Shown: one piece after another, positions 15,901 to 24,241 of the stretch
Layout of the letters: each line of letters begins with the position of its first letter
Numbering within the stretch: the stretch's first letter is position 1
NCBI GenBank assembly: GCA_934725105.1
Contig: CAKVBD010000013.1
Location: forward strand, 1 to 56,376
DNA from: an uncultured Bulleidia sp.
GTDB lineage: Bacteria; Bacillota_I; Bacilli_A; Erysipelotrichales; Erysipelotrichaceae
Direction: 5' to 3'
DNA length: 56,376 bases
Program-made: the position numbers and the translations under genes
The notes under the pieces: model-generated
The model's database searches: none
Told to the model about the DNA's origin: nothing
What the model saw: the letters and a program-made list of their open reading frames with translations, nothing else

Positions 15901-17580
15901 TTAATAAATTGCTTCTTCAAGATTTCTCACAGTTGACTGCAATAATTCTTTAAATGCTTTTTCATCATCAATTTTCACAACTTTTAACAGAAATGATATA
16001 TCTTGCAATAACATTCTCATTGGTCTGCCAATAAGATGCAAAGAATCATTTTTTCCAATATGCATAACACATAATTTATTGAAATAATTTCCTTCATAAC
16101 AAAGGCTGTCTTTGCTGACGAAAAACTCCATGAATGATTCCTCAGCATCAGAATATATAACATATGCACTGCTTCCACGATAAGCAATACACATATCTGC
16201 ATGGTCGATAATTTCTTTAACATGTGATTGACTAGTATGTTGAAAACAACCATTTTTACACAACGATACAATAGACTGTTCAAATTTTTTAAAATGTAGA
16301 ATCTGCTTTTTCACAAGATTCAAGGATATTTCATCCAAACATAATGGATTGTATTCAGCATCTTCTTGAATCAAATATTTCGGATAATTTGTGAGAATCA
16401 AATCATAATTTTTATCATTTTGATAAAATTCCTGCATAGAATAAATATCTACTTCTTTAATATATGCTGAATATTGCGCTTGTATTCTGGATGCAAATAT
16501 TTCTGTATTTCCTCTTTCGTTTCTATAAACCAAAGCTATCGACTGCTTAAAATTCACTCGATTATATTTAATAAAAGCATTTTGAAATATATTAGCAATT
16601 GCTAAACATTCACTTTCATTCATTACATAAATATCTTTGATGTATAATGAAAACTTTTTTGCCATAAAATATGATACAGGTGAGTTTTCTCGATATTGTG
16701 CTGCAGAAAGATTGGGAATACGATATCCATATGTCTCTCTTGCAAGGATATAATGGAAACGCATATAAAGTGCATCTGTGAAATTCTGTATATCAGAGAT
16801 CTTTAAACGATAGTGTTGTACAGCTTTCTCCACCCATTCCTGTAAATCATGTTTATTTAAGCTTTCATGAGAATATGAACTCATCATTTCTTCATTTTCA
16901 TAAATTTTTAAATCATATTCTAATGCAGCGTTTGTATGTTTCAGGGAAGAAAATACAGATGTATATTGTATTTGTTTATTTGCTAAATAAGCGAACAGAA
17001 GATTCTTATATTTGCTTCGCTTCGTATTTTTTAAATATGTATTCCATGTATCTGGAAGATGTTCATAATGAATTGAAACAACACACCATGCAAATAAGTG
17101 CATCTTTCTTCTTTCATCTCCAGTAATACACATACCTTTTCCTTTGTTCATTTGCAAACAGAGCGAATAAGATTGTAGTATTTTATTTATTTCATTTCTC
17201 GTTTTATAGAGTACAGGTAAAGAAACAAATAGTTTTTTAGAAAGATATTCAAATGAACATTCATTCTTCAGAAGAATTTGTATAATCATTTCTCTTGCAC
17301 GTTTGCTATCTTGTGAAATATATGCATAAACATCATATTTATAAGCTATCTCACTCATAAATATTTCCACTTCATCTTTCCCAGTAATACGATACCCTTT
17401 TGTGTTGCTTTCAAGAACAATTCCGTAACTATAACAAATATCTTTTAAAACTGCAATTTCACTTTGAATTGTCTTATTTGATACACTCAGCAAAGAAGCC
17501 ATTTCATTTGAATTCACTAGTTTATGATATCGAAATAAGATGTCTAAGATTTGAATTTGCCGCTGTGTAAAAGAATCCAT
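15901..17580 (-). CDS. Mga/BglG-like (PRD-type) transcriptional regulator
   Basis: 559 aa. The N terminus is an HTH_11-like helix-turn-helix (QRQIQILDILFRYHKLVNSNEMASLLSVS), followed by a second winged-helix region near residues 80-160 (KNECSFEYLSKKLFVSLPVLYKTRNEI). The centre resembles PRD helices and the end may be a degenerate EIIA-like domain (LHLIGRPMRMLLQDISFLL). I see no clear conserved phospho-histidine set, so phosphorylation control is uncertain and an Mga-like stand-alone activator is possible. A terminator separates it from the upstream reductase gene at 17627, which is its most likely target from position alone. Confidence 0.75.
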   Translation of the reverse strand: MDSFTQRQIQILDILFRYHKLVNSNEMASLLSVSNKTIQSEIAVLKDICYSYGIVLESNTKGYRITGKDEVEIFMSEIAYKYDVYAYISQDSKRAREMIIQILLKNECSFEYLSKKLFVSLPVLYKTRNEINKILQSYSLCLQMNKGKGMCITGDERRKMHLFAWCVVSIHYEHLPDTWNTYLKNTKRSKYKNLLFAYLANKQIQYTSVFSSLKHTNAALEYDLKIYENEEMMSSYSHESLNKHDLQEWVEKAVQHYRLKISDIQNFTDALYMRFHYILARETYGYRIPNLSAAQYRENSPVSYFMAKKFSLYIKDIYVMNESECLAIANIFQNAFIKYNRVNFKQSIALVYRNERGNTEIFASRIQAQYSAYIKEVDIYSMQEFYQNDKNYDLILTNYPKYLIQEDAEYNPLCLDEISLNLVKKQILHFKKFEQSIVSLCKNGCFQHTSQSHVKEIIDHADMCIAYRGSSAYVIYSDAEESFMEFFVSKDSLCYEGNYFNKLCVMHIGKNDSLHLIGRPMRMLLQDISFLLKVVKIDDEKAFKELLQSTVRNLEEAIY

Positions 17581-17595
17581 GCATACAGTGTAACA

Positions 17596-17621
17596 TAAAA
17601 GAGCGAGAATACACTCGCTCT
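17596..17621 (-). terminator. Terminator of the 17627 reductase gene
   Basis: Minus strand AGAGCGAG/CTCGCTCT, 8-bp perfect stem with six-base loop, then TTTT; five bases past the stop codon. Confidence 0.85.
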
Positions 17622-17626
17622 AACGT

Positions 17627-19420
17627 TTACTTCTTTGCCTGTTCCATAATGTCTTTCATTGCTGTTTTAATAGCATTAGAAGACATTGTTGATCCAGAAA
17701 TACTATCTACTTCAATACTTTGATTATAAATAATTGAAGGAATTAATTGTTCCTGTACAGGTTTATAAATCATTGGTGTTTCTTCATTTTCAGAAGTAAT
17801 TGATGTGATGTATCCATTTTCAACAATTGCTGTAACTTTCACATCTCCATTGTTTCCAGTTGCAACTGCTGTATATGTACCATCTTTAAATTGTGCCTCT
17901 GCATCTTTGCTGATTTCTACTTCTGTTGTTTCTTCCTCTTCTTTCTTCACAACTTCTCCATGACCTTCACCATCATGTTCCATCGCATACTTTCCAGCAT
18001 TTTGACCTGCAACTCTACCGAAGATTACGATATCAGCAACTGCATTGCCACCTAAACGGTTTGCGCCGTGTACACCACCAGTAACTTCTCCAGCAGCATA
18101 TAATCCTTCAATAACATTTTCATCTGTATTGATTACTTCTGTATTTGTATTAATTTTTACACCACCCATTGTGTGATGAACACCAGGTGCAACTTTAATC
18201 GCATAATAAGGTGCTTCATTGAATTCCATTTCTAATCCAGTTTCTCTTCCTAAAGAATCTGCTTTTTCACCACGAACCACTGCATTATAGTCTTCAATGG
18301 ATTTTTTGAGTGCATCAATATCCATACCTAGTTCATCAGCCAATTCTTCTAAAGTATCTGCTTGTGTAACAATTCCTTTATTAACATATTTATCAATTGC
18401 TTTCTTACTAGTACGTAACTGATTATCAAAGAATACATATGCATATTTTTCATCTAATGCATTGATATTTGCGGATACAACATCTCTAGTTAACATTTCA
18501 TTTGTGAAACGTTCGCCCTTTTGATTTAAAAGAATTGCACCAGAACCTCTAACGGATTCAGAAATCAATTCTGCAGTAGACTGTTCAACAGTTGGGTGAA
18601 TCTGAATCTGATCAATATCAACAAGTTCAGCACCAATCTTTTCGGCCATAACAATACCATCACCTGTAGCTCCAGCATGGTTTGTTGTAACGTATCCCTT
18701 TAATTCAGGTCTATATTTTGTAAACATTTCTTCATTTGCACCAAATCCACCTGTTGCTAATACAACAGATTTTGCATGATACGTAACAGTACCATCTTCA
18801 GTTTCTGCTGTAACACCAGTCACTTTACCATCTGCATCTGTTATAAATTCATCTGCTTTTGTGTTATATACAATTTCTACACCACGATCATCTAGATTTT
18901 CAACTAGATGTTCAACAAGATAACCACCAACTGCACTGCCATCTTCTGGTGTATGTGTTCTTTTTGCACTTTGTCCACCACTAATGGAAAGACCTGTCAA
19001 GTTCACACCAAGACTCTTCAACCAGTCAATTGCTTCTGCAGAATGATCTACAAGATATCTAACCAATGCAGGATCGTTTTTTTCATAGCCACCCTTCATT
19101 GTATCTTCGTAGAACAAATCATTGGAATCTTCAACGCCATTTTCTTTTTCTACACTTGTTTCAGACGCATTCATTCCACCACTTGCACGATTTGTATTAC
19201 CGCCAGCAATTTCCATTTTTTCTAATACAATTACTTTTGCACCTGCATCATACGCTTCAATTGCGGCACTCAATCCAGCACCACCTGCTCCAACAACTAC
19301 AACATCATAATTCTCTTCTTTTGCTGCAGTTGATGCAGATGAAGCTGTAGAAGTTGCACAGCCAGTTAAAACCAGGCTGCACATTAATCCACTTAATACT
19401 GCTTTATTCCACATTCTCAT
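17627..19420 (-). CDS. Lipoprotein FAD-dependent fumarate-reductase-like oxidoreductase with C-terminal FMN_bind domain
   Basis: 597 aa. Signal peptide with lipobox LTGC (Cys21). The FAD Rossmann motif VVVGAGGAGLSAAIEA lies at about 41-56. Active-site elements of the fumarate/urocanate reductase family are present: HPTV, GERFTNEM, HHTMGG and GGVHGANRLGGNA. The C-terminal 80 residues are an FMN_bind domain with DSISGST, a variant of the DxxSGAT flavinylation motif in which Ala is Ser but the modified Thr remains. It would take electrons from the membrane through covalent FMN to an extracellular acceptor; the substrate cannot be told from sequence. AAAGGAG precedes the ATG by seven bases. A PRD/Mga-like regulator gene follows. 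Confidence 0.88.
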   Translation of the reverse strand: MRMWNKAVLSGLMCSLVLTGCATSTASSASTAAKEENYDVVVVGAGGAGLSAAIEAYDAGAKVIVLEKMEIAGGNTNRASGGMNASETSVEKENGVEDSNDLFYEDTMKGGYEKNDPALVRYLVDHSAEAIDWLKSLGVNLTGLSISGGQSAKRTHTPEDGSAVGGYLVEHLVENLDDRGVEIVYNTKADEFITDADGKVTGVTAETEDGTVTYHAKSVVLATGGFGANEEMFTKYRPELKGYVTTNHAGATGDGIVMAEKIGAELVDIDQIQIHPTVEQSTAELISESVRGSGAILLNQKGERFTNEMLTRDVVSANINALDEKYAYVFFDNQLRTSKKAIDKYVNKGIVTQADTLEELADELGMDIDALKKSIEDYNAVVRGEKADSLGRETGLEMEFNEAPYYAIKVAPGVHHTMGGVKINTNTEVINTDENVIEGLYAAGEVTGGVHGANRLGGNAVADIVIFGRVAGQNAGKYAMEHDGEGHGEVVKKEEEETTEVEISKDAEAQFKDGTYTAVATGNNGDVKVTAIVENGYITSITSENEETPMIYKPVQEQLIPSIIYNQSIEVDSISGSTMSSNAIKTAMKDIMEQAKK

Positions 19421-19507
19421 ATACCCACTCCTTTTAGCATAAGCATTGTATATGAAATAAGAATTATGTTCTTAAACACTTTTATCCTGTATTAAGGAAA
19501 TCTTCTT

Positions 19508-19536
19508 AAAAAAAAGTATCTCCCTAAGGAAATACT
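19508..19536 (-). terminator. Terminator of the rhomboid gene
   Basis: Minus strand AGTATTTCC pairs with GGAGATACT-type arm (9 bp, one wobble) around TTAG, followed by seven or more T; begins at the stop codon. Confidence 0.8.
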
Positions 19537-20087
19537 CAAAAATAGAATAAATATGATACAAATAACACGCCAAAGCAAGCACCGCCAAGATGTGATTTCC
19601 ATCCAACACCTGGCATAAAATTCATTCCTAAGTTCAATAATAATGCAGTCAGCAATGAAGGACTGCCTGTAATTCCTTCTATTCCATACGTGGCAAAAAT
19701 CAAAGTCACTTCCACCGCAAGCAAACCATAAATTCCACTGCTCATGCCACCAGAAATGGAATAATCATCTCCCATAAGATATGCAAATACATTTCCTGTA
19801 ATGATAGAACCAAACAATAGAATGCTGTATCTCACTGGTCCTAACATCATTTCCATACTTGATCCCATTGACCATAAACAGTACATGTTAATGAGTAGAT
19901 GCGCTACTGAGAAATGAACAAATCCTGCTGTTAAAAATCTATAGAATTCTTTTTGAATGTTATAGGATGGCTTTTGTAAAGCACCACATTCTACAAGTGC
20001 GATATCATATGTCTCACTCTTTTGCTTTTGTACTAGACGTACATAATTTGCAATACAAAGAATGATTACCACAAGTGTTATGATCAT
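19536..20087 (-). CDS. Rhomboid family intramembrane serine protease
   Basis: 183 aa, about six membrane segments. The catalytic serine sits in GGMSSGIYGLL and the catalytic histidine in SHLGGACFG, the normal rhomboid dyad. HFSVAHLLINMYCLW is the conserved L1-TM2 histidine region. The start is taken at 20087, eight bases after GGAGG; an upstream GTG lies before that ribosome site. It stands between a lipoprotein reductase and a pilin gene with terminators on both sides, so it is transcribed alone. Substrates are unknown; membrane pilins or lipoproteins nearby are possible but not shown. Confidence 0.9.
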   Translation of the reverse strand: MIITLVVIILCIANYVRLVQKQKSETYDIALVECGALQKPSYNIQKEFYRFLTAGFVHFSVAHLLINMYCLWSMGSSMEMMLGPVRYSILLFGSIITGNVFAYLMGDDYSISGGMSSGIYGLLAVEVTLIFATYGIEGITGSPSLLTALLLNLGMNFMPGVGWKSHLGGACFGVLFVSYLFYF

Positions 20088-20130
20088 CGTAAATACCTCC
20101 ACGTGAGGAATATTTTACCATACTCAGCAT

Positions 20131-20167
20131 AAAGAAAACCACCTGCTAGAAGTTCTAATAGGTGGTT
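20131..20167 (-). terminator. Terminator of the 20173 pilin gene
   Basis: AACCACCT/AGGTGGTT 8-bp stem with a loop that can itself pair (TTAGAA/TTCTAG), followed on the minus strand by TTCTTT. Confidence 0.75.
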
Positions 20168-20172
20168 AAAGG

Positions 20173-21054
20173 TTATTTAGTATTGATGAGGATCCAATTA
20201 TTATTACCTTTAGGTTCTGGATTACGTGTTGCAGCTACTCTACAAATATAGATACTTCCGTCTTCGTAAACAAATAGATCGCCTTCTTTCTGATCTTTGA
20301 TTTTATTTTCACCATTTTCAACATAGAAATGATCTGTATCAGATTTTGTAATAATTGTTAGATTATCTATATCGATGAATATTCCTGCATTAACTACACT
20401 TGGATCCTCCTCCCAATATGCTGAATAAGTTGCGTCCTTGGCGGCAACATAAAATTGCCCATTATACTTATAAATATTCCCCAGAACAATTGACCCAGGA
20501 TGTGTTCTTGTTGGCCAATCTCCACGATTATTAGCTTCTGCCCATTTCAAAACATCTAGATTTGGCGTTGGTGCAGGCGTAGCTGTAGGTACAGGTGTAG
20601 GTGTAGGTTGAATCATTCCACCACCTTGAGAGTTTGAATTTGTACCCACTGGTACCCAACTAGTCGACATTACAATTCCATTGTTTCCAACAATGACTTG
20701 AATGATATTCTTTGAACCATCGTCATTCACAGGTACATCCTCTGCACCAGTTTGCGTTTTATATGGTTCTTTTGTACTCTTCCCGTATCCAACGATACCT
20801 TCACTATTGTTCTTATTTACCATTGCGATACCAGCATCAAAATAATATGTGATTGTATCATGACTGTTTGTATCTAAATATTCTGCTACTGCAGATGCTT
20901 TCGCCGCAGATACATGTGTCTGGTCTGCCTGCAGGTTTGCTTTTGCAATCTGTGATGAAAACAATGGCAATGAAATTGCCACAAGTATCGCAATGATAGC
21001 TACAACACTAAGTAATTCTGCTAATGTAAATCCTTTATTCTTCTTTTTCAACAT
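20173..21054 (-). CDS. Modular type IV pilin with Pro/Thr linker and putative carbohydrate-binding domain
   Basis: 293 aa. Leader MLKKKNKG (cut after Gly8) and FTLAELLSVVAIIAILVAIS make a standard prepilin. A pilin-sized region to about residue 145 is followed by a PTPTPVPTATPAPTP linker (about 150-164) and a separate C-terminal domain. Its LGNIYKYNGQFYVAAKDATYS followed by a conserved-looking Trp (about 190-215) resembles the short aromatic modules of chitin-binding CBM5/12 type; a Trp at each end would fit sugar stacking. This reading is by pattern only. Flanked by terminators on both sides, so it is expressed on its own. It could be an alternative tip or a minor adhesive subunit. Confidence 0.85.
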   Translation of the reverse strand: MLKKKNKGFTLAELLSVVAIIAILVAISLPLFSSQIAKANLQADQTHVSAAKASAVAEYLDTNSHDTITYYFDAGIAMVNKNNSEGIVGYGKSTKEPYKTQTGAEDVPVNDDGSKNIIQVIVGNNGIVMSTSWVPVGTNSNSQGGGMIQPTPTPVPTATPAPTPNLDVLKWAEANNRGDWPTRTHPGSIVLGNIYKYNGQFYVAAKDATYSAYWEEDPSVVNAGIFIDIDNLTIITKSDTDHFYVENGENKIKDQKEGDLFVYEDGSIYICRVAATRNPEPKGNNNWILINTK

Positions 21055-21060
21055 GTTTTT

Positions 21061-21066
21061 ATTATA
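21061..21066 (-). promoter_or_regulatory. Candidate -10 very close to the 20173 pilin start
   Basis: Perfect TATAAT whose predicted initiation point coincides with the ATG at 21054, since only six bases separate them. No good ribosome site is visible (only AGG about 12 bases before the ATG). The gene may give a leaderless message; the -35 region is poor. Confidence 0.4.
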
Positions 21067-21081
21067 CCTGCAAACTCATGT

Positions 21082-21104
21082 AAAAAGGAATCTTTCGATT
21101 CCTC
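21082..21104 (-). terminator. Terminator of the HPt gene
   Basis: Minus strand AGGAATC/GATTCCT with a GAAA loop, followed by five T, immediately after the stop codon at 21105. Confidence 0.85.
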
Positions 21105-21452
21105 TTAGTCCATTTTTTTAATTGTAGCAACAGTGTTCTCATAAGTTGTCTGAATCTTTGAGAATAGTTCATCTGTACCTTCAAGTTTTCCAGATCTTAA
21201 AATTTCTGTAATATTAACAACGTCTTCTGTTAACTGAGCAAAGCCAAGATTCAAGCAGATACCTTTTAATGTATGTGCTGCACGAAATGCCTTTTCAACA
21301 TCTTTGTCAGCTAAGCCCTGTTTTAATTCTGCATAGCTTTGATCAGATTCAAATTTCTTAACAAGTTTAATAATCAATGCATTATTTCTAAGGCGAGAAA
21401 AAATATCTTCATAATCGCCATGCATTGCTTCATAGCATTCTTTTATATCCAT
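21105..21452 (-). CDS. Orphan histidine-phosphotransfer (HPt) protein
   Basis: 115 aa, single domain. The phospho-acceptor motif is FRAAHTLKGICLNLGF, with the histidine near residue 58 in the normal HxLKG context, within a four-helix bundle sized protein. HPt proteins relay phosphate between hybrid kinases and response regulators. No histidine kinase or receiver gene is present in the window, so its partners are encoded elsewhere. AGGGAGA is six bases before the ATG; an extended -10 promoter lies upstream and a terminator downstream, so it is monocistronic. A link to the adjacent pilin genes is possible but unsupported. Confidence 0.88.
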   Translation of the reverse strand: MDIKECYEAMHGDYEDIFSRLRNNALIIKLVKKFESDQSYAELKQGLADKDVEKAFRAAHTLKGICLNLGFAQLTEDVVNITEILRSGKLEGTDELFSKIQTTYENTVATIKKMD

Positions 21453-21533
21453 ACAATGTCTCCCTATATTGTTATTAAAGAGGAAAGGCTGGTTATTATT
21501 AAAAGGAAAATATAACTAGAGATTCCGTTAATT

Positions 21534-21542
21534 ATTATAACA
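21534..21542 (-). promoter_or_regulatory. Extended -10 promoter of the HPt gene
   Basis: Minus strand TGTTATAAT, an exact extended -10 element, about 80 bases before the HPt start codon. The -35 region is weak, as is common with extended -10 promoters. Confidence 0.6.
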
Positions 21543-21619
21543 AGTATATAACCGAATTACCATAGCTATTTGCATGTATCTGCATATATATTTTCTTAAA
21601 TTTTGCTTATTTATGCTAT

Positions 21620-21757
21620 TTATGACTTTGGATGTGATGGAAGCTTAATTGCATCAAAAGAGTTCATTAAACTTTCATACAATTCTTCTGCCGTCATTTG
21701 ATCTGCGTCAACTTCATGATTCCAAATTCTAATGCATACTTTCTGTTCTGTGTTCAT
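21620..21757 (-). CDS. Small 45-aa protein of unknown function
   Basis: An ATG at 21757 with AAGGA about eight bases upstream opens a 45-codon frame. The product (begins MNTEQKVCIRIWNHEVDADQ and ends DAIKLPSHPKS) is soluble, acidic in the middle (TAEELYESL) and has no signal or membrane segment. Codon usage and the ribosome site support a real gene. It is divergent from the aldo/keto reductase gene and shares its upstream region, and lies upstream of the HPt gene on the same strand. No family recognised. Confidence 0.65.
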   Translation of the reverse strand: MNTEQKVCIRIWNHEVDADQMTAEELYESLMNSFDAIKLPSHPKS

Positions 21758-21814
21758 ATATGTGTCCTTCTTTCTTTGTACGCCAATACTTTAGCATTCT
21801 CCTTGATTTTTACA

Positions 21815-21830
21815 GTCCATTTTTATGGAC
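21815..21830. promoter_or_regulatory. Palindrome in the divergent promoter region
   Basis: GTCCAT TTTT ATGGAC, a perfect 6-bp inverted repeat between the 45-aa gene and the aldo/keto reductase gene. No T-run suited to a terminator follows, so it may be an operator serving both genes. Confidence 0.35.
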
Positions 21831-21857
21831 ACATATACAATTTATGATTTTTGTTTT

Positions 21858-21886
21858 TTAACGCACGTAAATAATAGGCGTATAAT
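21858..21886 (+). promoter_or_regulatory. Promoter of the aldo/keto reductase gene
   Basis: TTAACG (21858-21863), 17-base spacer, TATAAT (21881-21886). Transcription would begin near 21893, leaving a leader of about ten bases with GGAGGT just before the ATG. Confidence 0.7.
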
Positions 21887-21903
21887 ACTAGTCGGAGGTG
21901 CCT

Positions 21904-22755
21904 ATGAGTCAAATTGATACAAAAGAAATTCAACTACATAATGGAGTTGTGATTCCAACTCTCGGATATCGCGTAGATAAAGATCATGGTGAAAACAACT
22001 ATGAAAGAATATTAAGTGCAATCAATGTCGGCTTTAGACATTTTGATATCTCTCCAGAAAGCATTACGGAAAAAGCTGCTGGAAGAGCCTTCCAGGACTC
22101 CAAAGTCAATCGAAGCGAACTTTTTATTACAGCGAAACTAGATAATGATAATCATGGATATCAACAGGCATTAAGAGAATTTGATCATACACTAAAAAGA
22201 TTACAGACAGATTACGTTGACCTCTTCTTAATCAACTGGCCAAATCCTTCAAAATATCGTGATACATATGAGGAAACTGCAATCGAAACATGGAAAGCAT
22301 TAGAAACAATCTATAAAGAAGGAAAAGCTAGAGCAATTGGTGTTGCAAATTATGAAGCTAGACATATTGAATTCTGTCTAGAACAGTCAGAAATTGCCCC
22401 AATGGTAAACCAGGCAAGAATCTATCCAGGATTCCCATTCAATGACAATTTGTATTGTGCAAATGAACATAACATTCAAACAGAAGCATTTTTACCCCCT
22501 ATGAATGATGTCATTCTTAATTCAAATGAATTAACAATTTTTGCTAATAAATATCACACAACACCACGTGCAATTGCAACAAGATATCATCTTGAAAAAG
22601 ATTGTATCTCACTATGTTCTGGAAAGAATGAAGAAGAATTAAGACAATGTTTTGAAGCATTTAATTTTGATATCAGTGATACAGATATGAAATTCTTAGA
22701 TGCCATGAAAAACTATGGCCCAGAAAATATCAATCCAGATACTTGTAACTTCTAA
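21904..22755 (+). CDS. Aldo/keto reductase homologue with degenerate active site
   Basis: 283 aa, full AKR length, TIM-barrel features (LHNGVVIPTLGY, ELFITAKL, KARAIGVANYEA, PMVNQARIYP). The catalytic Asp (FRHFDIS) and Lys (FITAKL) are kept, but the Tyr five residues after the Asp is Ser (DISPES) and the His of the LxLIHWP motif is Asn (LFLINWP). The NADP-binding strand normally reading IPKSxxxxRI reads LCSGKNEEEL, and the WSPL stretch reads FLPPM. It is therefore probably not a conventional reductase; a binding or regulatory role is possible. The start at 21904 follows GGAGGT by four bases. The frame is intact, so this is not simple decay. Confidence 0.85.
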   Translation: MSQIDTKEIQLHNGVVIPTLGYRVDKDHGENNYERILSAINVGFRHFDISPESITEKAAGRAFQDSKVNRSELFITAKLDNDNHGYQQALREFDHTLKRLQTDYVDLFLINWPNPSKYRDTYEETAIETWKALETIYKEGKARAIGVANYEARHIEFCLEQSEIAPMVNQARIYPGFPFNDNLYCANEHNIQTEAFLPPMNDVILNSNELTIFANKYHTTPRAIATRYHLEKDCISLCSGKNEEELRQCFEAFNFDISDTDMKFLDAMKNYGPENINPDTCNF

Positions 22756-22793
22756 AAAAGGATTCTGAAGTCTAACTTCAAAATCCTTTTTTT
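22756..22793. terminator. Bidirectional terminator between the AKR and MATE genes
   Basis: AAAAAAGGATTcTGAAG pairs with CTTCAaAATCCTTTTTTT around TCTAA. A-run and T-run on the two sides let it serve both convergent genes. Confidence 0.9.
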
Positions 22794-24161
22794 CTATGCT
22801 TTTAATTGGTCTAGGTTTGCTCTAGATTTCATTTCCTCTTCTAAGTGTTTCACAGTTAGAATACAAATTGGAATAATGTATAGGCATCCGCCAACCCACG
22901 CAACCTGATCACAGAATGTAATTGCATCATAATGGAAGACTGGTACCAATAAGATTGCCACAAAACATCTGCAAAACATTTCTGTAACGCCAGCCATGAC
23001 AGCTCGTGAAGCATAGCCAAGACCTTGTACAGATGTTCTTAAAACATTTAAGATTCCAAGTGTCCACCAGAAAATACCCATTCTTCTTAAATATAATGCA
23101 CTTGCATCTAGTACTGCTGCTTCACTGGCTGAAACGAATAGCATTGATAATGTTCTTCCAAAAAAGAACAATATAATTCCAGCAATCGCACCATAGCCAA
23201 CGCCAATTGCCGTACCTTGCCTAATACCCGTTTTCACACGATCCATCTTTCCAGCACCATAGTTCTGGGAAGCAAATGTGGAAACTGCTGTAGCAATTGC
23301 ATCGAAAGGACACATCATAAATGCCTTGATTTTCATTCCTGCAGTAAAGCCAGAAACATAAATTGTTCCTAAACCATTATTTGCACTTTGCATAACCATG
23401 GAACCAATCGCAGTAATAGAGAACTGCAGTCCCATAGGCATTCCCATAACAATCAAATCTTTTGAAATCTTTCCATTCAAATGACGATCTTCTTTATGAG
23501 GATGTAATATATGAAACTTTTTAACAATCAATAATAGACAAAGAATTCCAGAAACGCCTTGTGAGAATATCGTTGCAATTGCTGCACCTGCAACACCCCA
23601 TTTCAAAACGATAATACAGAATAAATCTAAAAAGATATTTAATACTGCAGACATTGCTAAAAAATAGAATGGCGTTTTACTGTCACCAATTGCACGCAAG
23701 ATACTAGATAAATAGTTATACAGAATTGTACAAGGAATTCCCGCAAATATGATTGCTAAATAACTATATGCCTGTGAAAAAATATCTGCTGGCACTTGTA
23801 ATAATTCAAGAATCAAAGCACATAATGCAACGGTTCCAACAGCCATTACAATCGCAATGATTGCAGATAAAATACCACCACAATACACATACTTTCTTAA
23901 ACCATCATAGTCTTCTGCACCAAATCTTTGTGCAACTGGAATACCAAATCCAACACATGTCCCCATACAGAATCCTAACACTAGAAACTGTACAGAAGAA
24001 GTTGCACCAACAGCAGCCAAAGAAGAAGAACCTAATGTCTGTCCTACAATAGCAGCATCCACCATGTTATACGTTTGTTGAAATAAATTGCCAAGCAATA
24101 GTGGCAAAGCAAAGTTCAAAATCAACTTCAGTGGATTTCCATTCACCATATTTCCTTTCAC
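22794..24161 (-). CDS. MATE family efflux transporter
   Basis: 455 aa with twelve hydrophobic segments. The family N-terminal motif is clear (LILNFALPLLLGNLFQQTYNMVDAAIVG) and is partly repeated in the second half (GFTAGMKIKAFMMCPFDAIATAVSTF), as expected from internal duplication. It would export cations or drugs in exchange for Na+ or H+. The start is GTG at 24161, eight bases after GGAGG; the nearby ATG is too close to a purine run. A leader RNA with its own terminator lies upstream, implying ligand-controlled expression; MepA-type MATE exporters behind guanidine-IV RNAs are the closest known parallel. Confidence 0.92.
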   Translation of the reverse strand: MKGNMVNGNPLKLILNFALPLLLGNLFQQTYNMVDAAIVGQTLGSSSLAAVGATSSVQFLVLGFCMGTCVGFGIPVAQRFGAEDYDGLRKYVYCGGILSAIIAIVMAVGTVALCALILELLQVPADIFSQAYSYLAIIFAGIPCTILYNYLSSILRAIGDSKTPFYFLAMSAVLNIFLDLFCIIVLKWGVAGAAIATIFSQGVSGILCLLLIVKKFHILHPHKEDRHLNGKISKDLIVMGMPMGLQFSITAIGSMVMQSANNGLGTIYVSGFTAGMKIKAFMMCPFDAIATAVSTFASQNYGAGKMDRVKTGIRQGTAIGVGYGAIAGIILFFFGRTLSMLFVSASEAAVLDASALYLRRMGIFWWTLGILNVLRTSVQGLGYASRAVMAGVTEMFCRCFVAILLVPVFHYDAITFCDQVAWVGGCLYIIPICILTVKHLEEEMKSRANLDQLKA

Positions 24162-24217
24162 TCACATCACCTCCAGAATATTAAATAGTATTTTACATCA
24201 TTTTTACTATTAATAAA

Positions 24218-24241
24218 CAAAAGGATGACCGAAGTCATCCT
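24218..24241 (-). terminator. Terminator in the leader of the MATE gene
   Basis: Minus strand AGGATGAC/GTCATCCT 8-bp stem capped by a TTCG tetraloop closed by C-G, followed by TTTTG. It lies 57 bases before the MATE start codon, after the structured leader. Confidence 0.85.
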
